The notes beneath the pieces are model-generated. The model ran no database searches and was not told where the DNA came from. It saw only the letters and a program-made list of their open reading frames with translations. A stretch of 22,318 nucleotides of DNA from Bacillota bacterium (GTDB lineage: Bacteria; Bacillota; Clostridia; Christensenellales; Aristaeellaceae): assembly GCA_023395615.1 (NCBI GenBank), contig JAEWYP010000040.1:1-22318 (forward strand), read 5' to 3'. Below are positions 14,167 to 21,467 of the stretch, in pieces (positions within the stretch are counted from its first letter, which is position 1; each line of letters starts with the position of its first letter). Made by a program: the position numbers and the translations under genes.

Positions 14167-15102
14167 TCAGGCTTTACCGTTGCAGCCCAGCACGTTTACG
14201 ATCTTGTGCTGCACCATGCTGCGGATGCCGTCACGCGCGTCGGCCAGGTACTGGCGGGGATCAAAGTGATCCGGATGCTCCACGAAGTGCTTGCGGACTT
14301 CGGCGGTAAAGGCCAGGCGCAGGTCGCTGTCAATGTTGATTTTGCATACGGCCATCGAGGCGGCTTTGCGCAGCATCGCTTCCGGCACGCCCTGAGCGCC
14401 CGGCATTTGGCCACCGTACTGGTTGATCATGTCCACATACTCGGGCACGACGCTGCTGGCGCCATGTAGTACGATGGGGTAACCGGGCAGGCGCTTGCCG
14501 ACTTCTTCCAGAATGTCAAAGCGCAGCTTGGGTTCGCCTTTGAACTTGAAAGCGCCGTGGCTGGTGCCGATGGCGATGGCAAGGCTGTCGCAGCCGGTAC
14601 GCTTTACAAACTCTTCCACCTCGTCCGGATGGGTATAGGAACTATCCTCTGCGGATACCTTCACTTCGTCTTCAACGCCCGCCAGACGGCCCAGCTCGGC
14701 TTCGACGGTCACGTACTTCTTCTGGCTGTGAGCATATTCCACAACCTTGATGGTCTGGGCGATGTTCTCTTCAAAAGTGAGATGGCTGCCGTCAATCATC
14801 ACGCTGGTGAAGCCGCCGTCGATGCAGCTTTTGCAGGTTTCAAAATCGGGACCGTGATCCAGATGTACAACGATCGGCAGGTCGGTATCCTCGATGGCGG
14901 CTTCGATCATCTTCATCAGATAAACGTGTTTGGCATACTTGCGGGCGCCCTTGCTGACCTGCAGGATCAGCGGAGCGTTCTCCAGCTTGGCGGCCTCGGT
15001 GATGCCCTGAATGATCTCCATATTGTTGACGTTGAACGCACCCACGGCATAACCGCCTGCGTACGCCTTTTTGAACATTTCCTGAGTATTGACTAGCGCC
15101 AT
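14167..15102 (-). CDS. fba: Class II fructose-1,6-bisphosphate aldolase
   Basis: 311 residues, typical for class II aldolases. The enzyme splits fructose 1,6-bisphosphate into dihydroxyacetone phosphate and glyceraldehyde 3-phosphate in glycolysis, using zinc. VHLDHG gives catalytic D82 and zinc ligand H83; H182 (GTSHGAF) and H213 (VLHGASS) are the other zinc ligands, and E135 lies in VEAELGRL. The KINIDSDLR phosphate-binding motif is present. ATG has GGAGGT 8 bases upstream. It heads the minus-strand block. Glycolytic enolase lies 4.3 kb away on the other strand, so the two are not co-transcribed. A tagatose-bisphosphate aldolase is the main alternative and cannot be fully excluded. Confidence 0.95.
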   Translation of the reverse strand: MALVNTQEMFKKAYAGGYAVGAFNVNNMEIIQGITEAAKLENAPLILQVSKGARKYAKHVYLMKMIEAAIEDTDLPIVVHLDHGPDFETCKSCIDGGFTSVMIDGSHLTFEENIAQTIKVVEYAHSQKKYVTVEAELGRLAGVEDEVKVSAEDSSYTHPDEVEEFVKRTGCDSLAIAIGTSHGAFKFKGEPKLRFDILEEVGKRLPGYPIVLHGASSVVPEYVDMINQYGGQMPGAQGVPEAMLRKAASMAVCKINIDSDLRLAFTAEVRKHFVEHPDHFDPRQYLADARDGIRSMVQHKIVNVLGCNGKA

Positions 15103-15134
15103 ATCGGGTGACCTCCTCCAAATGATATCGGTTC

Positions 15135-15143
15135 ATTATAGCA
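15135..15143 (-). promoter_or_regulatory. Extended -10 promoter for fba
   Basis: On the minus strand the sequence reads TGC-TATAAT, a perfect -10 hexamer with the TGn extension, about 35 bases before the fba start. No good -35 is seen 17 bases upstream, as is common for extended -10 promoters. Confidence 0.7.
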
Positions 15144-15256
15144 AATTGCAGAACAAATGGCTAGTAGAGATTTTAACAAGGTGTAGTCAGCGCGGAAACC
15201 AAGCCGTCGGCGGAAGAATGGGGCGCATCGGTGAAATCGTAAATTTTCTTCACTGA

Positions 15257-15286
15257 TTCGCCTGAAAAGGCGAACTGTGGTATACT
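15257..15286 (+). promoter_or_regulatory. Promoter of the SH3/VanW gene with a palindrome
   Basis: TATACT (15281-15286) is a plausible -10. Immediately upstream is the perfect inverted repeat TTCGCC-TGAAAA-GGCGAA (15257-15274), where a -35 would fall. No consensus -35 is present, so an activator or repressor may act here. Confidence 0.5.
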
Positions 15287-15324
15287 GGTTTGTACCTCGG
15301 AAGGTAAAGGAGTGTTCGCGCTTG

Positions 15325-16467
15325 ATGAAACGCGTTTTAACAGGTCTGATATGCGCCCTGCTGGCAGTTGCCCCGGCCCTTGCTGAGGAAACCGCGTCTG
15401 CGACGGCGGATCCCAATGCGACGGATGGCGCCGTAGTGGAAGATTACGTGGAAGACGATGGGATGAGTGAGGTAGTTGGTCAGGCCGACCAGGCGCTGCC
15501 AAGCATTGATGGGTTAGTACCGCTGTATACAACGAAAATCAAGCTGATGACCGCTACCGGTACGGGGGCGTCGATTCGCGCGGCGCAGGACGATAAAAGT
15601 GAGCAGTTAACCATGGTGGGCATCGGAGAAACCATCACGATTTATAAAGTATTCCCCGCCTATGTGCTGGCGGAATATAACAATATCGTCGGCTTTGTGA
15701 AGCGGACCTGTATTGATGAGAACTGCACCACCATTAACCCGGAAACCACTCCGCCTTACGGGGTGACCATCATGAGTTATGTAGCCACGACGACCGACGT
15801 GGCGCCGATTCATCTTTCGCCGGATAACAGCAGCGAAACGTTCCCCATTGTGGTTGGCAAAGGGAGCAAGATCGCCATTATCGAGTTTACGCAGGGGTTT
15901 GCCAAAGTGCTTTACTGGCGCAGCTACGGTTACATCGACGCGTCGCTTCTGACCGACATGGTGGTGGTGTCGCCGACGGATGAGCCGATGAGCGAGGATA
16001 CTCCGATCGCGGCGTTCAGCTCGTTTTTCAAGTATAACAACGGCGTGGAGCTTAACGATGGACGCGTGAAGAACATTGTGCGTTCCTGCGAACTGATGAC
16101 ACGTGTGATGCAACCCGGTGAACAACTGGATTTTAACGCCCAAATCGGCCCGTATAAAAAGGCGAACGGATATTTTCCCGCGCCGATCCTGCTAAACGGC
16201 GGCAGCCAGCCGGGATACGGCGGAGGAACCTGCCAGAGCAGCTCCACGCTGTATAACACCGTGCGAAAGCTTCCGGGTGTTACCATCGTGTACCGTAGGC
16301 CACACGGACCCGGATGCGCGCGCTACCTGCCAATGCATCAGGATGCGGCGGTTGGTAACGATGAGTTGAACTTTATTTTCCGCAACGACTACGATTTCCC
16401 CATCCGTATCCTTGCTGAAAGCAAAGGGGAAGGCGTAATTACCATACAGGTGTTCAAAGGCGAGTAA
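15325..16467 (+). CDS. Secreted SH3-like/VanW-domain protein
   Basis: 380 residues from ATG 15325. A TTG one codon upstream has better spacing (9 bases) from AAAGGAG and could be the real start. An N-terminal signal peptide ends at about residue 20 (APALA before EE). Two repeats resembling bacterial SH3 domains follow (about 71-131 and 150-210). A VanW domain (about 240-376) has LNDGR, GEQLDFNAQIGPY, GGGTCQSSSTLYN (299-311) and a final FIFRNDYDFPI stretch. It is a second VanW protein in the window but with a different layout from the one at 8777-10405: exported rather than anchored, and no G5-like tail. Likely cell-wall associated; activity unknown. Confidence 0.85.
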   Translation: MKRVLTGLICALLAVAPALAEETASATADPNATDGAVVEDYVEDDGMSEVVGQADQALPSIDGLVPLYTTKIKLMTATGTGASIRAAQDDKSEQLTMVGIGETITIYKVFPAYVLAEYNNIVGFVKRTCIDENCTTINPETTPPYGVTIMSYVATTTDVAPIHLSPDNSSETFPIVVGKGSKIAIIEFTQGFAKVLYWRSYGYIDASLLTDMVVVSPTDEPMSEDTPIAAFSSFFKYNNGVELNDGRVKNIVRSCELMTRVMQPGEQLDFNAQIGPYKKANGYFPAPILLNGGSQPGYGGGTCQSSSTLYNTVRKLPGVTIVYRRPHGPGCARYLPMHQDAAVGNDELNFIFRNDYDFPIRILAESKGEGVITIQVFKGE

Positions 16468-16497
16468 AGCGAGCGGTTATGACAGTTAAAACAATAG

Positions 16498-16530
16498 CGC
16501 GGGCTGAAAGGCAAATTTCAGCCCGCGTTT
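16498..16530 (+). terminator. Intrinsic terminator after the SH3/VanW gene
   Basis: CGCGGGCTGAAA (16498-16509) pairs perfectly with TTTCAGCCCGCG (16516-16527) around GGCAAA, followed by a short TTT. It lies 30 bases past the stop codon. Confidence 0.8.
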
Positions 16531-16599
16531 CGCGTGGATCGGAAGGGAAAATTTACGAATGCTTTACGTGGCTTTGGGCAGAGTAACATGTTTCGCTGT

Positions 16600-16605
16600 T
16601 ATGCT
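16600..16605 (+). promoter_or_regulatory. Possible extended -10 for alkaline phosphatase
   Basis: TGT-TATGCT resembles an extended -10, 31 bases before the start codon and after the preceding terminator. The -35 region is poor and no Pho-box repeats were recognised. Confidence 0.35.
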
Positions 16606-16636
16606 CATACCGAAATGAAAGAAAGGTGTGAAAAGT

Positions 16637-18121
16637 ATGAAACGAATTCTGGCATTCCTCTGCTCGGCAATGCTTCTGCTGGCGTGCGTTCTCCCGGTCG
16701 CCGGTCTGGCGGAAACCGCGGCGAAGACACCGAAGTACGTGTTCCTGTTTATCGGCGACGGCATGGGCACGCCGCAGGTAACGGCGACGCAGTACTATCT
16801 GGGCGCGGTGCAAAATCCCGACGCAACCCACCCGATCCCCGCGGCGCTCTCCTTTTCAGGTTTCCCGTATTCCGGGACTGCGACCACTTACGACATGACC
16901 TCGTTCTGCCCGGACAGCGCCAGCACCGCTACGGCTATGGCTTCCGGCAACAAAACCCTTTCCGGAGTGCTCAACTACAATGTGGATAAAACGCAGAGCT
17001 TTAAACTGATTACCGAATATGCCAAAGAAGCCGGAAAAAAGATCGGCGTCGTCACCAGCGTATCGCTCAACCATGCCACTCCCGCGGCCTTCTATGCCAA
17101 GTCCGAAAGCCGCAACAACTACTACGATATCGGTGTGCAGGGCCTGAAAGGCACAACGCTGGACTATCTGGCGGGCGGCGCTTTCCACCACGCAACGGGC
17201 GATGACAAGGATAAGCCCCAGCAAAGCCTGTACGATATCGCGACGGCCAATGGTTGGAACTATGTGAACACTGTGGACGGAATCCGCGCGCTGAACAGCG
17301 ACTCCGGCCGGGTGCTGGCGGTCAACCCTGACATTCAGGATGACGATGCCATCACGTATGAGATTGACCGCACCCGCCGCTCGGCTGCCGGCGAGGATGT
17401 ACTGTCTCTGGCGGATTTCGTAACCGCGGGCACGAAGGTGCTGGACAATGACAATGGTTTCTTCATGATGTGCGAAGGCGGCAAAATCGACTGGTCCTGC
17501 CATGCCAACGACGCCGCGACGACGATTGAAGATACCGTAGCCTTCTCCAACGCTGTGCAGGCGGCAGTGGACTTTGCCAAGGATCATGCGGATGATACGC
17601 TGATTATTGTGACCGCGGACCATGAGACGGGTGGCCTTACCATCGGGTATGCGACGACCGCGTATGACACCCATTTTAATTACTTGGCCAGCCAGACCAT
17701 GTCCTTTACCGACTTTGACAGTGTAATTGCCGATCTGCGTGCGAAAAACGCCACCTTTGATGACGCGCTGGCTGCGATCAAGCAATACTATGGGCTGACG
17801 ACCGAAGCCGGGCAGAACCTGTCGCTGACCGAGGAAGAGGTTGCCGCGCTGAAAGCCGCGTTCACGCTGAGCATGCAGCCGGAGGATACCCGCACCCTGA
17901 CGGACAATGATGAGTTGCTTTACGGCGGATACGAGCCGCTCTCCATGGCGGTAAGCCATATCGAAAACAACAAGGCCGGGCTGAGCTACACCAGCTACTC
18001 TCACACTGGGTTACCCGTGCCGGTGTATGCGATAGGCGCGGGGGCGGAGCAGTTTGCCGGCATGTACGACGATACCGACCTCTTCACGAAAACCATGAGC
18101 GTGATGGGTCTGACCAAGTAA
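16637..18121 (+). CDS. Secreted alkaline phosphatase
   Basis: 494 residues from ATG 16637, which has AAAGGTG 8 bases upstream; an in-frame GTG at 16628 overlaps that site. The signal sequence ends near GLA/ET at about 25. LLAC at 14-17 looks like a lipobox, but the hydrophobic stretch continues past it, so ordinary export is favoured. The enzyme releases phosphate from monoesters outside the membrane with zinc and magnesium. Metal and active-site residues can be placed: D41 (GDGMG), nucleophile S94 in CPDSASTATAMASG, H146/T148 (NHAT), E280, D285, H289 (CEGGKIDWSCH), D328/H329 (TADHETGG) and a late SHTG histidine. The position where E. coli has the active-site arginine was not identified. Its flanking hairpins suggest its own transcript. 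Confidence 0.93.
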   Translation: MKRILAFLCSAMLLLACVLPVAGLAETAAKTPKYVFLFIGDGMGTPQVTATQYYLGAVQNPDATHPIPAALSFSGFPYSGTATTYDMTSFCPDSASTATAMASGNKTLSGVLNYNVDKTQSFKLITEYAKEAGKKIGVVTSVSLNHATPAAFYAKSESRNNYYDIGVQGLKGTTLDYLAGGAFHHATGDDKDKPQQSLYDIATANGWNYVNTVDGIRALNSDSGRVLAVNPDIQDDDAITYEIDRTRRSAAGEDVLSLADFVTAGTKVLDNDNGFFMMCEGGKIDWSCHANDAATTIEDTVAFSNAVQAAVDFAKDHADDTLIIVTADHETGGLTIGYATTAYDTHFNYLASQTMSFTDFDSVIADLRAKNATFDDALAAIKQYYGLTTEAGQNLSLTEEEVAALKAAFTLSMQPEDTRTLTDNDELLYGGYEPLSMAVSHIENNKAGLSYTSYSHTGLPVPVYAIGAGAEQFAGMYDDTDLFTKTMSVMGLTK

Positions 18122-18137
18122 CTGAAAGCCGCTTTAT

Positions 18138-18167
18138 AACGGGGCTGTCCGTAAGGGCAGCCCCGTT
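18138..18167 (+). terminator. Strong hairpin between alkaline phosphatase and the YibE/F gene
   Basis: AACGGGGCTGTCC pairs with GGGCAGCCCCGTT around a GTAA tetraloop, 13 pairs including one wobble. There is no U-tract after it, and the next ribosome binding site (GAGGAAG) follows 8 bases later. It may terminate weakly, protect the phosphatase mRNA end, or influence translation of the next gene. Confidence 0.55.
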
Positions 18168-18185
18168 GAGTATGAGGAAGATATT

Positions 18186-19364
18186 ATGAAAAAAGCGACA
18201 AAACAAAGTTTGATTTTCAGTGGTGTGATGATCGTGGTCTGTGTCTTGCTTTGCCTGCTCCCCAATCCGTTTTTAAACCAGTATTCGGCCATACCGCGCG
18301 CGCAGGTGCGTATCGACACTGTGGATAACAGCGACCTGCTCCCTGTGGGGATTGTGTATTCCGGGGTGCAAAACTGCACGGTGACCGTGCTTACAGGGTC
18401 CCACCGCGGGGAAAACGCAACGGGCAGCAACTATTTAAACACGTCGCTGGATAAGGATAAGCTGTTTCAACCCGGCGATACCGCCTATGCCCTGGTACAG
18501 GATGGCAAGAACGGGCTACAGATCACGCTGGTGGATCATTATCGGCTGAACAGCGAGCTGCTCATCTTTGGGGCGCTTTCGGTGGCGCTGATTGCGTTTG
18601 GCGGTATTATCGGTTCCGGCGCACTCATCTCGCTGGCGGCAAGCGCTGTAGTCATCTGGAAACTGCTGATCCCGCTGCTGCTGAAGGGGATTGACCCGGT
18701 GCTGGCCTCGTTTGCGACGGTACTTCTGTTGACTGCGTTGATCGACCTGCTGGTAGCCGGTTTTACCCGCCGTTGCGCAGTGGCGCTGCTTGGGTCGCTG
18801 GCGGGCACGATGGTTACCTTTTTACTGGCAATGTTGTTTACTGGCTGGCTCAAGCTGGATGGGGGAGACTTGCCCTATGTGGTACCGCTGTTATCCCAGT
18901 CCGCCTTGCAGGTAAACACTCGGGATCTGTATATCGGTATGATGTTTATTGCCAACTCCGGCGCGCTGATGGACCTGAGCATGGATGTATCCGTGGGCTG
19001 CCAGGAGGTGCAGCGGCATTGCCCGGAAATTTCCCGCGGGCTGCTGCTGAAAAGCGGGCTTACCATTGGTCGCGGGGTGCTGGGAACAATGGCCACTACG
19101 CTGATGCTGGCGTACTCCGGTAACTACCTCTCGATGCTGATGTACTTCATGGGGCAGGGTACGCCTCTTACGGACGTGGCGAACCTCAAATATGTTGCCA
19201 GCCAACTGCTGAACACGCTGGTGGGTAGCTTCGGGCTGGTTGCGACGGCTCCGCTGTCTGCACTGATCGCTTCGGTAATTTACACTCGTAAGGATAAGCA
19301 AATCCGTATGCGTGATGCGAAGGCACAAAGTTCATCGGTTCAACCATCGGAAAATGCGATATAA
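18186..19364 (+). CDS. YibE/F-family membrane protein
   Basis: 392 residues. One N-terminal membrane segment (about 10-27) is followed by an external beta-rich region (about 40-120). A set of about six or seven further membrane segments follows, from about 124 to 366. The family signature region SGALMDLSMDVS (258-269) and GCQEVQRHCPEISR follow the pattern of YibE/F proteins, widespread in Bacillota and of unknown transport or signalling role. The start ATG follows GAGGAAG. It lies 64 bases after alkaline phosphatase, separated by a hairpin, and its stop codon sits inside the -10 element of the enolase promoter. No function beyond membrane location can be claimed. Confidence 0.82.
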   Translation: MKKATKQSLIFSGVMIVVCVLLCLLPNPFLNQYSAIPRAQVRIDTVDNSDLLPVGIVYSGVQNCTVTVLTGSHRGENATGSNYLNTSLDKDKLFQPGDTAYALVQDGKNGLQITLVDHYRLNSELLIFGALSVALIAFGGIIGSGALISLAASAVVIWKLLIPLLLKGIDPVLASFATVLLLTALIDLLVAGFTRRCAVALLGSLAGTMVTFLLAMLFTGWLKLDGGDLPYVVPLLSQSALQVNTRDLYIGMMFIANSGALMDLSMDVSVGCQEVQRHCPEISRGLLLKSGLTIGRGVLGTMATTLMLAYSGNYLSMLMYFMGQGTPLTDVANLKYVASQLLNTLVGSFGLVATAPLSALIASVIYTRKDKQIRMRDAKAQSSSVQPSENAI

Positions 19365-19365
19365 T
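19337..19365 (+). promoter_or_regulatory. Probable enolase promoter overlapping the upstream stop codon
   Basis: TATAAT at 19360-19365 contains the TAA stop of the YibE/F gene. The -35 is weak (GGTTCA at 17 bases, or TTCAAC at 15). A leader of about 85 bases follows, with a small GGTTTC/GAAACC hairpin. Confidence 0.5.
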
Positions 19366-19456
19366 GTAGACGAGGGTTTCCCATACGAAACCATAAGCGC
19401 GGGGAGACCCGGAATGATGAACCTGTGCGTCGTCTGTATGAACGGAGGAAAAACCG

Positions 19457-20740
19457 ATGAAATATCCTATTGAGAAAATCCATGGACGTGAGATTATCGA
19501 TTCTCGCGGCAACCCAACGGTGGAAGCGGTTGTAACGCTGCAAAATGGTGTGGAAGCGACTGCGGCGGTACCCAGCGGCGCGTCGACCGGGCAGTTTGAG
19601 GCGTTGGAATTGCGCGACCAGGACCCGTCTCGTTTCGGTGGTAAAGGGGTACTGAAGGCTGTAAGCCATGTAAACGGAGAGATTGACCGGGCGCTGCACG
19701 GCATGGACGCCGCGCAGACGGCTGAAATTGATCAGACCATGATCACGCTGGATGGTACGAAGGACAAATCCCGGCTGGGCGCAAACGCCATTCTGGCGGT
19801 ATCGCTGGCGGCGGCCCGAGCGGCTGCGCAGGCGGAGGACATTCCCCTGTACCGTTTTCTGGGCGGCGCCGCTGCCCACACCTTACCCGTGCCGATGATG
19901 AACGTGCTAAACGGCGGCGCGCACGCGGCGAATAACGTGGACATTCAGGAGTTTATGATTATGCCGGTTGGCGCTCCTTCCTTTGCGGAAGGGCTTCGCT
20001 GGAGCGCCGAAGTGTTCCACGCGCTGGCGGGGCTGCTGAAGCGGGACGGCTTGTCTACCGCTGTGGGGGACGAGGGCGGTTACGCACCCAACCTTCAGAG
20101 CGATGAAGAGGCGATCCAATATCTGCTGAAAGCGATTGAAAAGGCAGGTTACAAACCTTACGAGCACTTTATGCTTGCCATTGACGCCGCATCCAGCGAG
20201 TGGCAAAGCGACAACGGATACCGTCTGCCCAAGCATGGTACCCGGTATACGACCGACGAACTGATTGCCTACTGGAAGGGTTTGGTGGAGAAGTATCCCA
20301 TTGCTTCGCTGGAAGATGGTTTGGCCGAGGAAGATTGGGACGGCTGGAAGAAACTGACCGCTACGCTGGGCAACCGGGTGCAACTTGTTGGCGACGATCT
20401 GTTCGTAACCAATACCGAGCGGTTACACCGTGGCATCAGCGAGGGAAGCGCCAATTCCATCCTGATTAAGCTGAACCAGATCGGTTCCCTTTGGGAAACC
20501 ATTCAGGCAGTGCAGATGGCCCAAAAAGCCAACTATACGGCGGTAATCTCCCACCGTTCCGGCGAGACGGAGGACACCACGATTGCAGATCTGGCGGTTG
20601 CATTGAACGCGGGGCAAATTAAGACTGGCGCGCCGAACCGCACGGAGCGGGTTGCGAAGTATAATCGCCTGCTGCGCATTGAGGAAGAACTGGGTAAGGC
20701 GGCGGTATACGCTGGAAAGAACGCTTTTACTGCCCGCTAA
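19457..20740 (+). CDS. eno: Enolase (phosphopyruvate hydratase)
   Basis: 427 residues, the usual length. Enolase converts 2-phosphoglycerate to phosphoenolpyruvate in glycolysis. SGASTGQFEALELRD (40-54) is the mobile active-site loop. GDEGGY holds catalytic E206, and LIKLNQIG holds catalytic K338. D243, E286 (SLEDGL) and D313 (GDDLF) bind magnesium. SHRSGETED (365-373) and the C-terminal GAPNRTERVAKYNRLLRIEEELG are intact. ATG follows GGAGG by 8 bases. The gene ends before a perfect 16-bp terminator stem and appears to be transcribed alone or with read-through from the YibE/F gene. Typical in every respect. Confidence 0.98.
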   Translation: MKYPIEKIHGREIIDSRGNPTVEAVVTLQNGVEATAAVPSGASTGQFEALELRDQDPSRFGGKGVLKAVSHVNGEIDRALHGMDAAQTAEIDQTMITLDGTKDKSRLGANAILAVSLAAARAAAQAEDIPLYRFLGGAAAHTLPVPMMNVLNGGAHAANNVDIQEFMIMPVGAPSFAEGLRWSAEVFHALAGLLKRDGLSTAVGDEGGYAPNLQSDEEAIQYLLKAIEKAGYKPYEHFMLAIDAASSEWQSDNGYRLPKHGTRYTTDELIAYWKGLVEKYPIASLEDGLAEEDWDGWKKLTATLGNRVQLVGDDLFVTNTERLHRGISEGSANSILIKLNQIGSLWETIQAVQMAQKANYTAVISHRSGETEDTTIADLAVALNAGQIKTGAPNRTERVAKYNRLLRIEEELGKAAVYAGKNAFTAR

Positions 20741-20784
20741 TCCGCTGGAAACGTAAAAAGTCAGGTTTCATTCCAAAAACTACC

Positions 20785-20820
20785 AATTGAGGCCCGCAAC
20801 ATGCGTTGCGGGCCTCAATT
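20785..20820. terminator. Perfect hairpin terminator after enolase
   Basis: AATTGAGGCCCGCAAC pairs with GTTGCGGGCCTCAATT without mismatch around ATGC: 16 base pairs with AT-rich ends. The A/T ends could serve as weak U-tracts in both directions. Confidence 0.85.
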
Positions 20821-20902
20821 CATTAATTAGCAATATAATTAACAATTTCGTAAAATGTATGGCGGGGAGATATAAAGCAACTATCATATTTGCGATTATC
20901 AG

Positions 20903-21012
20903 ACGTAATGTTACGTATTGATGACGCTTGAAATGATTGATTTGCAATGGTAATGCCTGTTGGATTCATGATAATTGGTGTGCATGGAAATATATACGTA
21001 ATATTTATTACG
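20903..21012. repeat. Two related palindromes (CGTAA...TTACG)
   Basis: ACGTAA-TG-TTACGT at 20903-20916 and CGTAATA-TT-TATTACG at 20997-21012 share the CGTAA/TTACG arms and lie about 95 bases apart. Paired similar palindromes of this size are typical of operators for a dimeric regulator. Confidence 0.5.
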
Positions 21013-21197
21013 ATGAAAAACAAGCGGAATTTGAGACGCTCCAAACAACCGATAGAACCGGAATGGAAAAATTCTGAGAAAATTTCCAGAATCATAAAAT
21101 GCATTATAATAGAAGAAAGCGGTTGCAGAGGTGAATAAGGCCCGATTTTACAGGAAATAAGCGTTTATGTAACATTGTATTCATAATGTCAACATTC

Positions 21198-21239
21198 CTT
21201 TGCCAACGCAGGTTCTTTGTATACGAAGAACGCGCAAAG
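21198..21239. promoter_or_regulatory. Nested inverted repeat around a GTATAC centre
   Basis: GTTCTT-T-GTATAC-G-AAGAAC (21212-21231) is a 20-base palindrome with one mismatched pair. Outer arms CTTTGC (21198-21203) and GCAAAG (21234-21239) enclose it. It is either a strong dimer-binding site or an RNA hairpin; no U-tract follows. Confidence 0.5.
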
Positions 21240-21314
21240 CCGATAAAATCAGTAATTCACCAAGCGCCAGCGGCTTCCGCCCCAAAGCGCTGCCAGCATG
21301 GAGCGTGATCGAAA

Positions 21315-21467
21315 TTGGAAGTAACTCACATTCTCAAAAATGCTGGCAAAAAAATCGAATATGTAACGTGTGGTGTAACCTCTCGGGTGTTTAATAAGGA
21401 TGTAGAAAAGAAAAAGACGGTAGTTTTACCGATTAAGTTGCCTTTTGAAGGAGGGCCCACACAATGA
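21315..21467 (+). CDS. Possible small protein (50 aa) overlapping the secreted repeat protein
   Basis: An open frame from TTG 21315 gives a Lys-rich 50-residue peptide with VTHILKNAGKKIEYV and KKKTVVLPIKLPFEGG. Its stop overlaps the next gene's start as ATGA, the pattern of coupled genes, and that gene's ribosome binding site lies inside it. Against it: no ATG, a weak GGAG 12 bases before the TTG, and no recognisable family. It might be the tail of a decayed gene, since an in-frame stop lies just upstream at 21306. Low confidence. Confidence 0.25.
   Translation: MEVTHILKNAGKKIEYVTCGVTSRVFNKDVEKKKTVVLPIKLPFEGGPTQ

Larger units (their letters stand above)
20821..21463. other. AT-rich, gene-poor gap with several palindromes
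   Basis: About 640 bases without a convincing gene, clearly AT-richer in its first 370 bases than the genes around it. It contains two related palindromes (20903-20916 and 20997-21012), an ATTCTG/CAGAAT repeat (21071-21092), a TATAAT at 21105-21110 on the plus strand, and a 20-base near-palindrome (21212-21231). The last 150 bases are open in one frame (see 21315-21467). Open frames on either strand in the AT-rich part have no motifs. It may be decayed foreign DNA or a regulatory region for the next gene. Confidence 0.5.

Noticed and set aside
16856..18004. Minus-strand open frame of 382 codons
   Set aside because: It is the complement of the alkaline phosphatase gene, which has all its metal-binding motifs; the antisense frame has none.
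20823..21104. Minus-strand frame of 93 codons in the AT-rich gap
   Set aside because: No ribosome binding site or known motif, and it ends against the enolase terminator. It could be a relic, but evidence is too thin to list as a gene.
20947..21138. Plus-strand frame of 63 codons in the AT-rich gap
   Set aside because: Overlaps the palindromes, lacks a ribosome binding site and shows no family resemblance.
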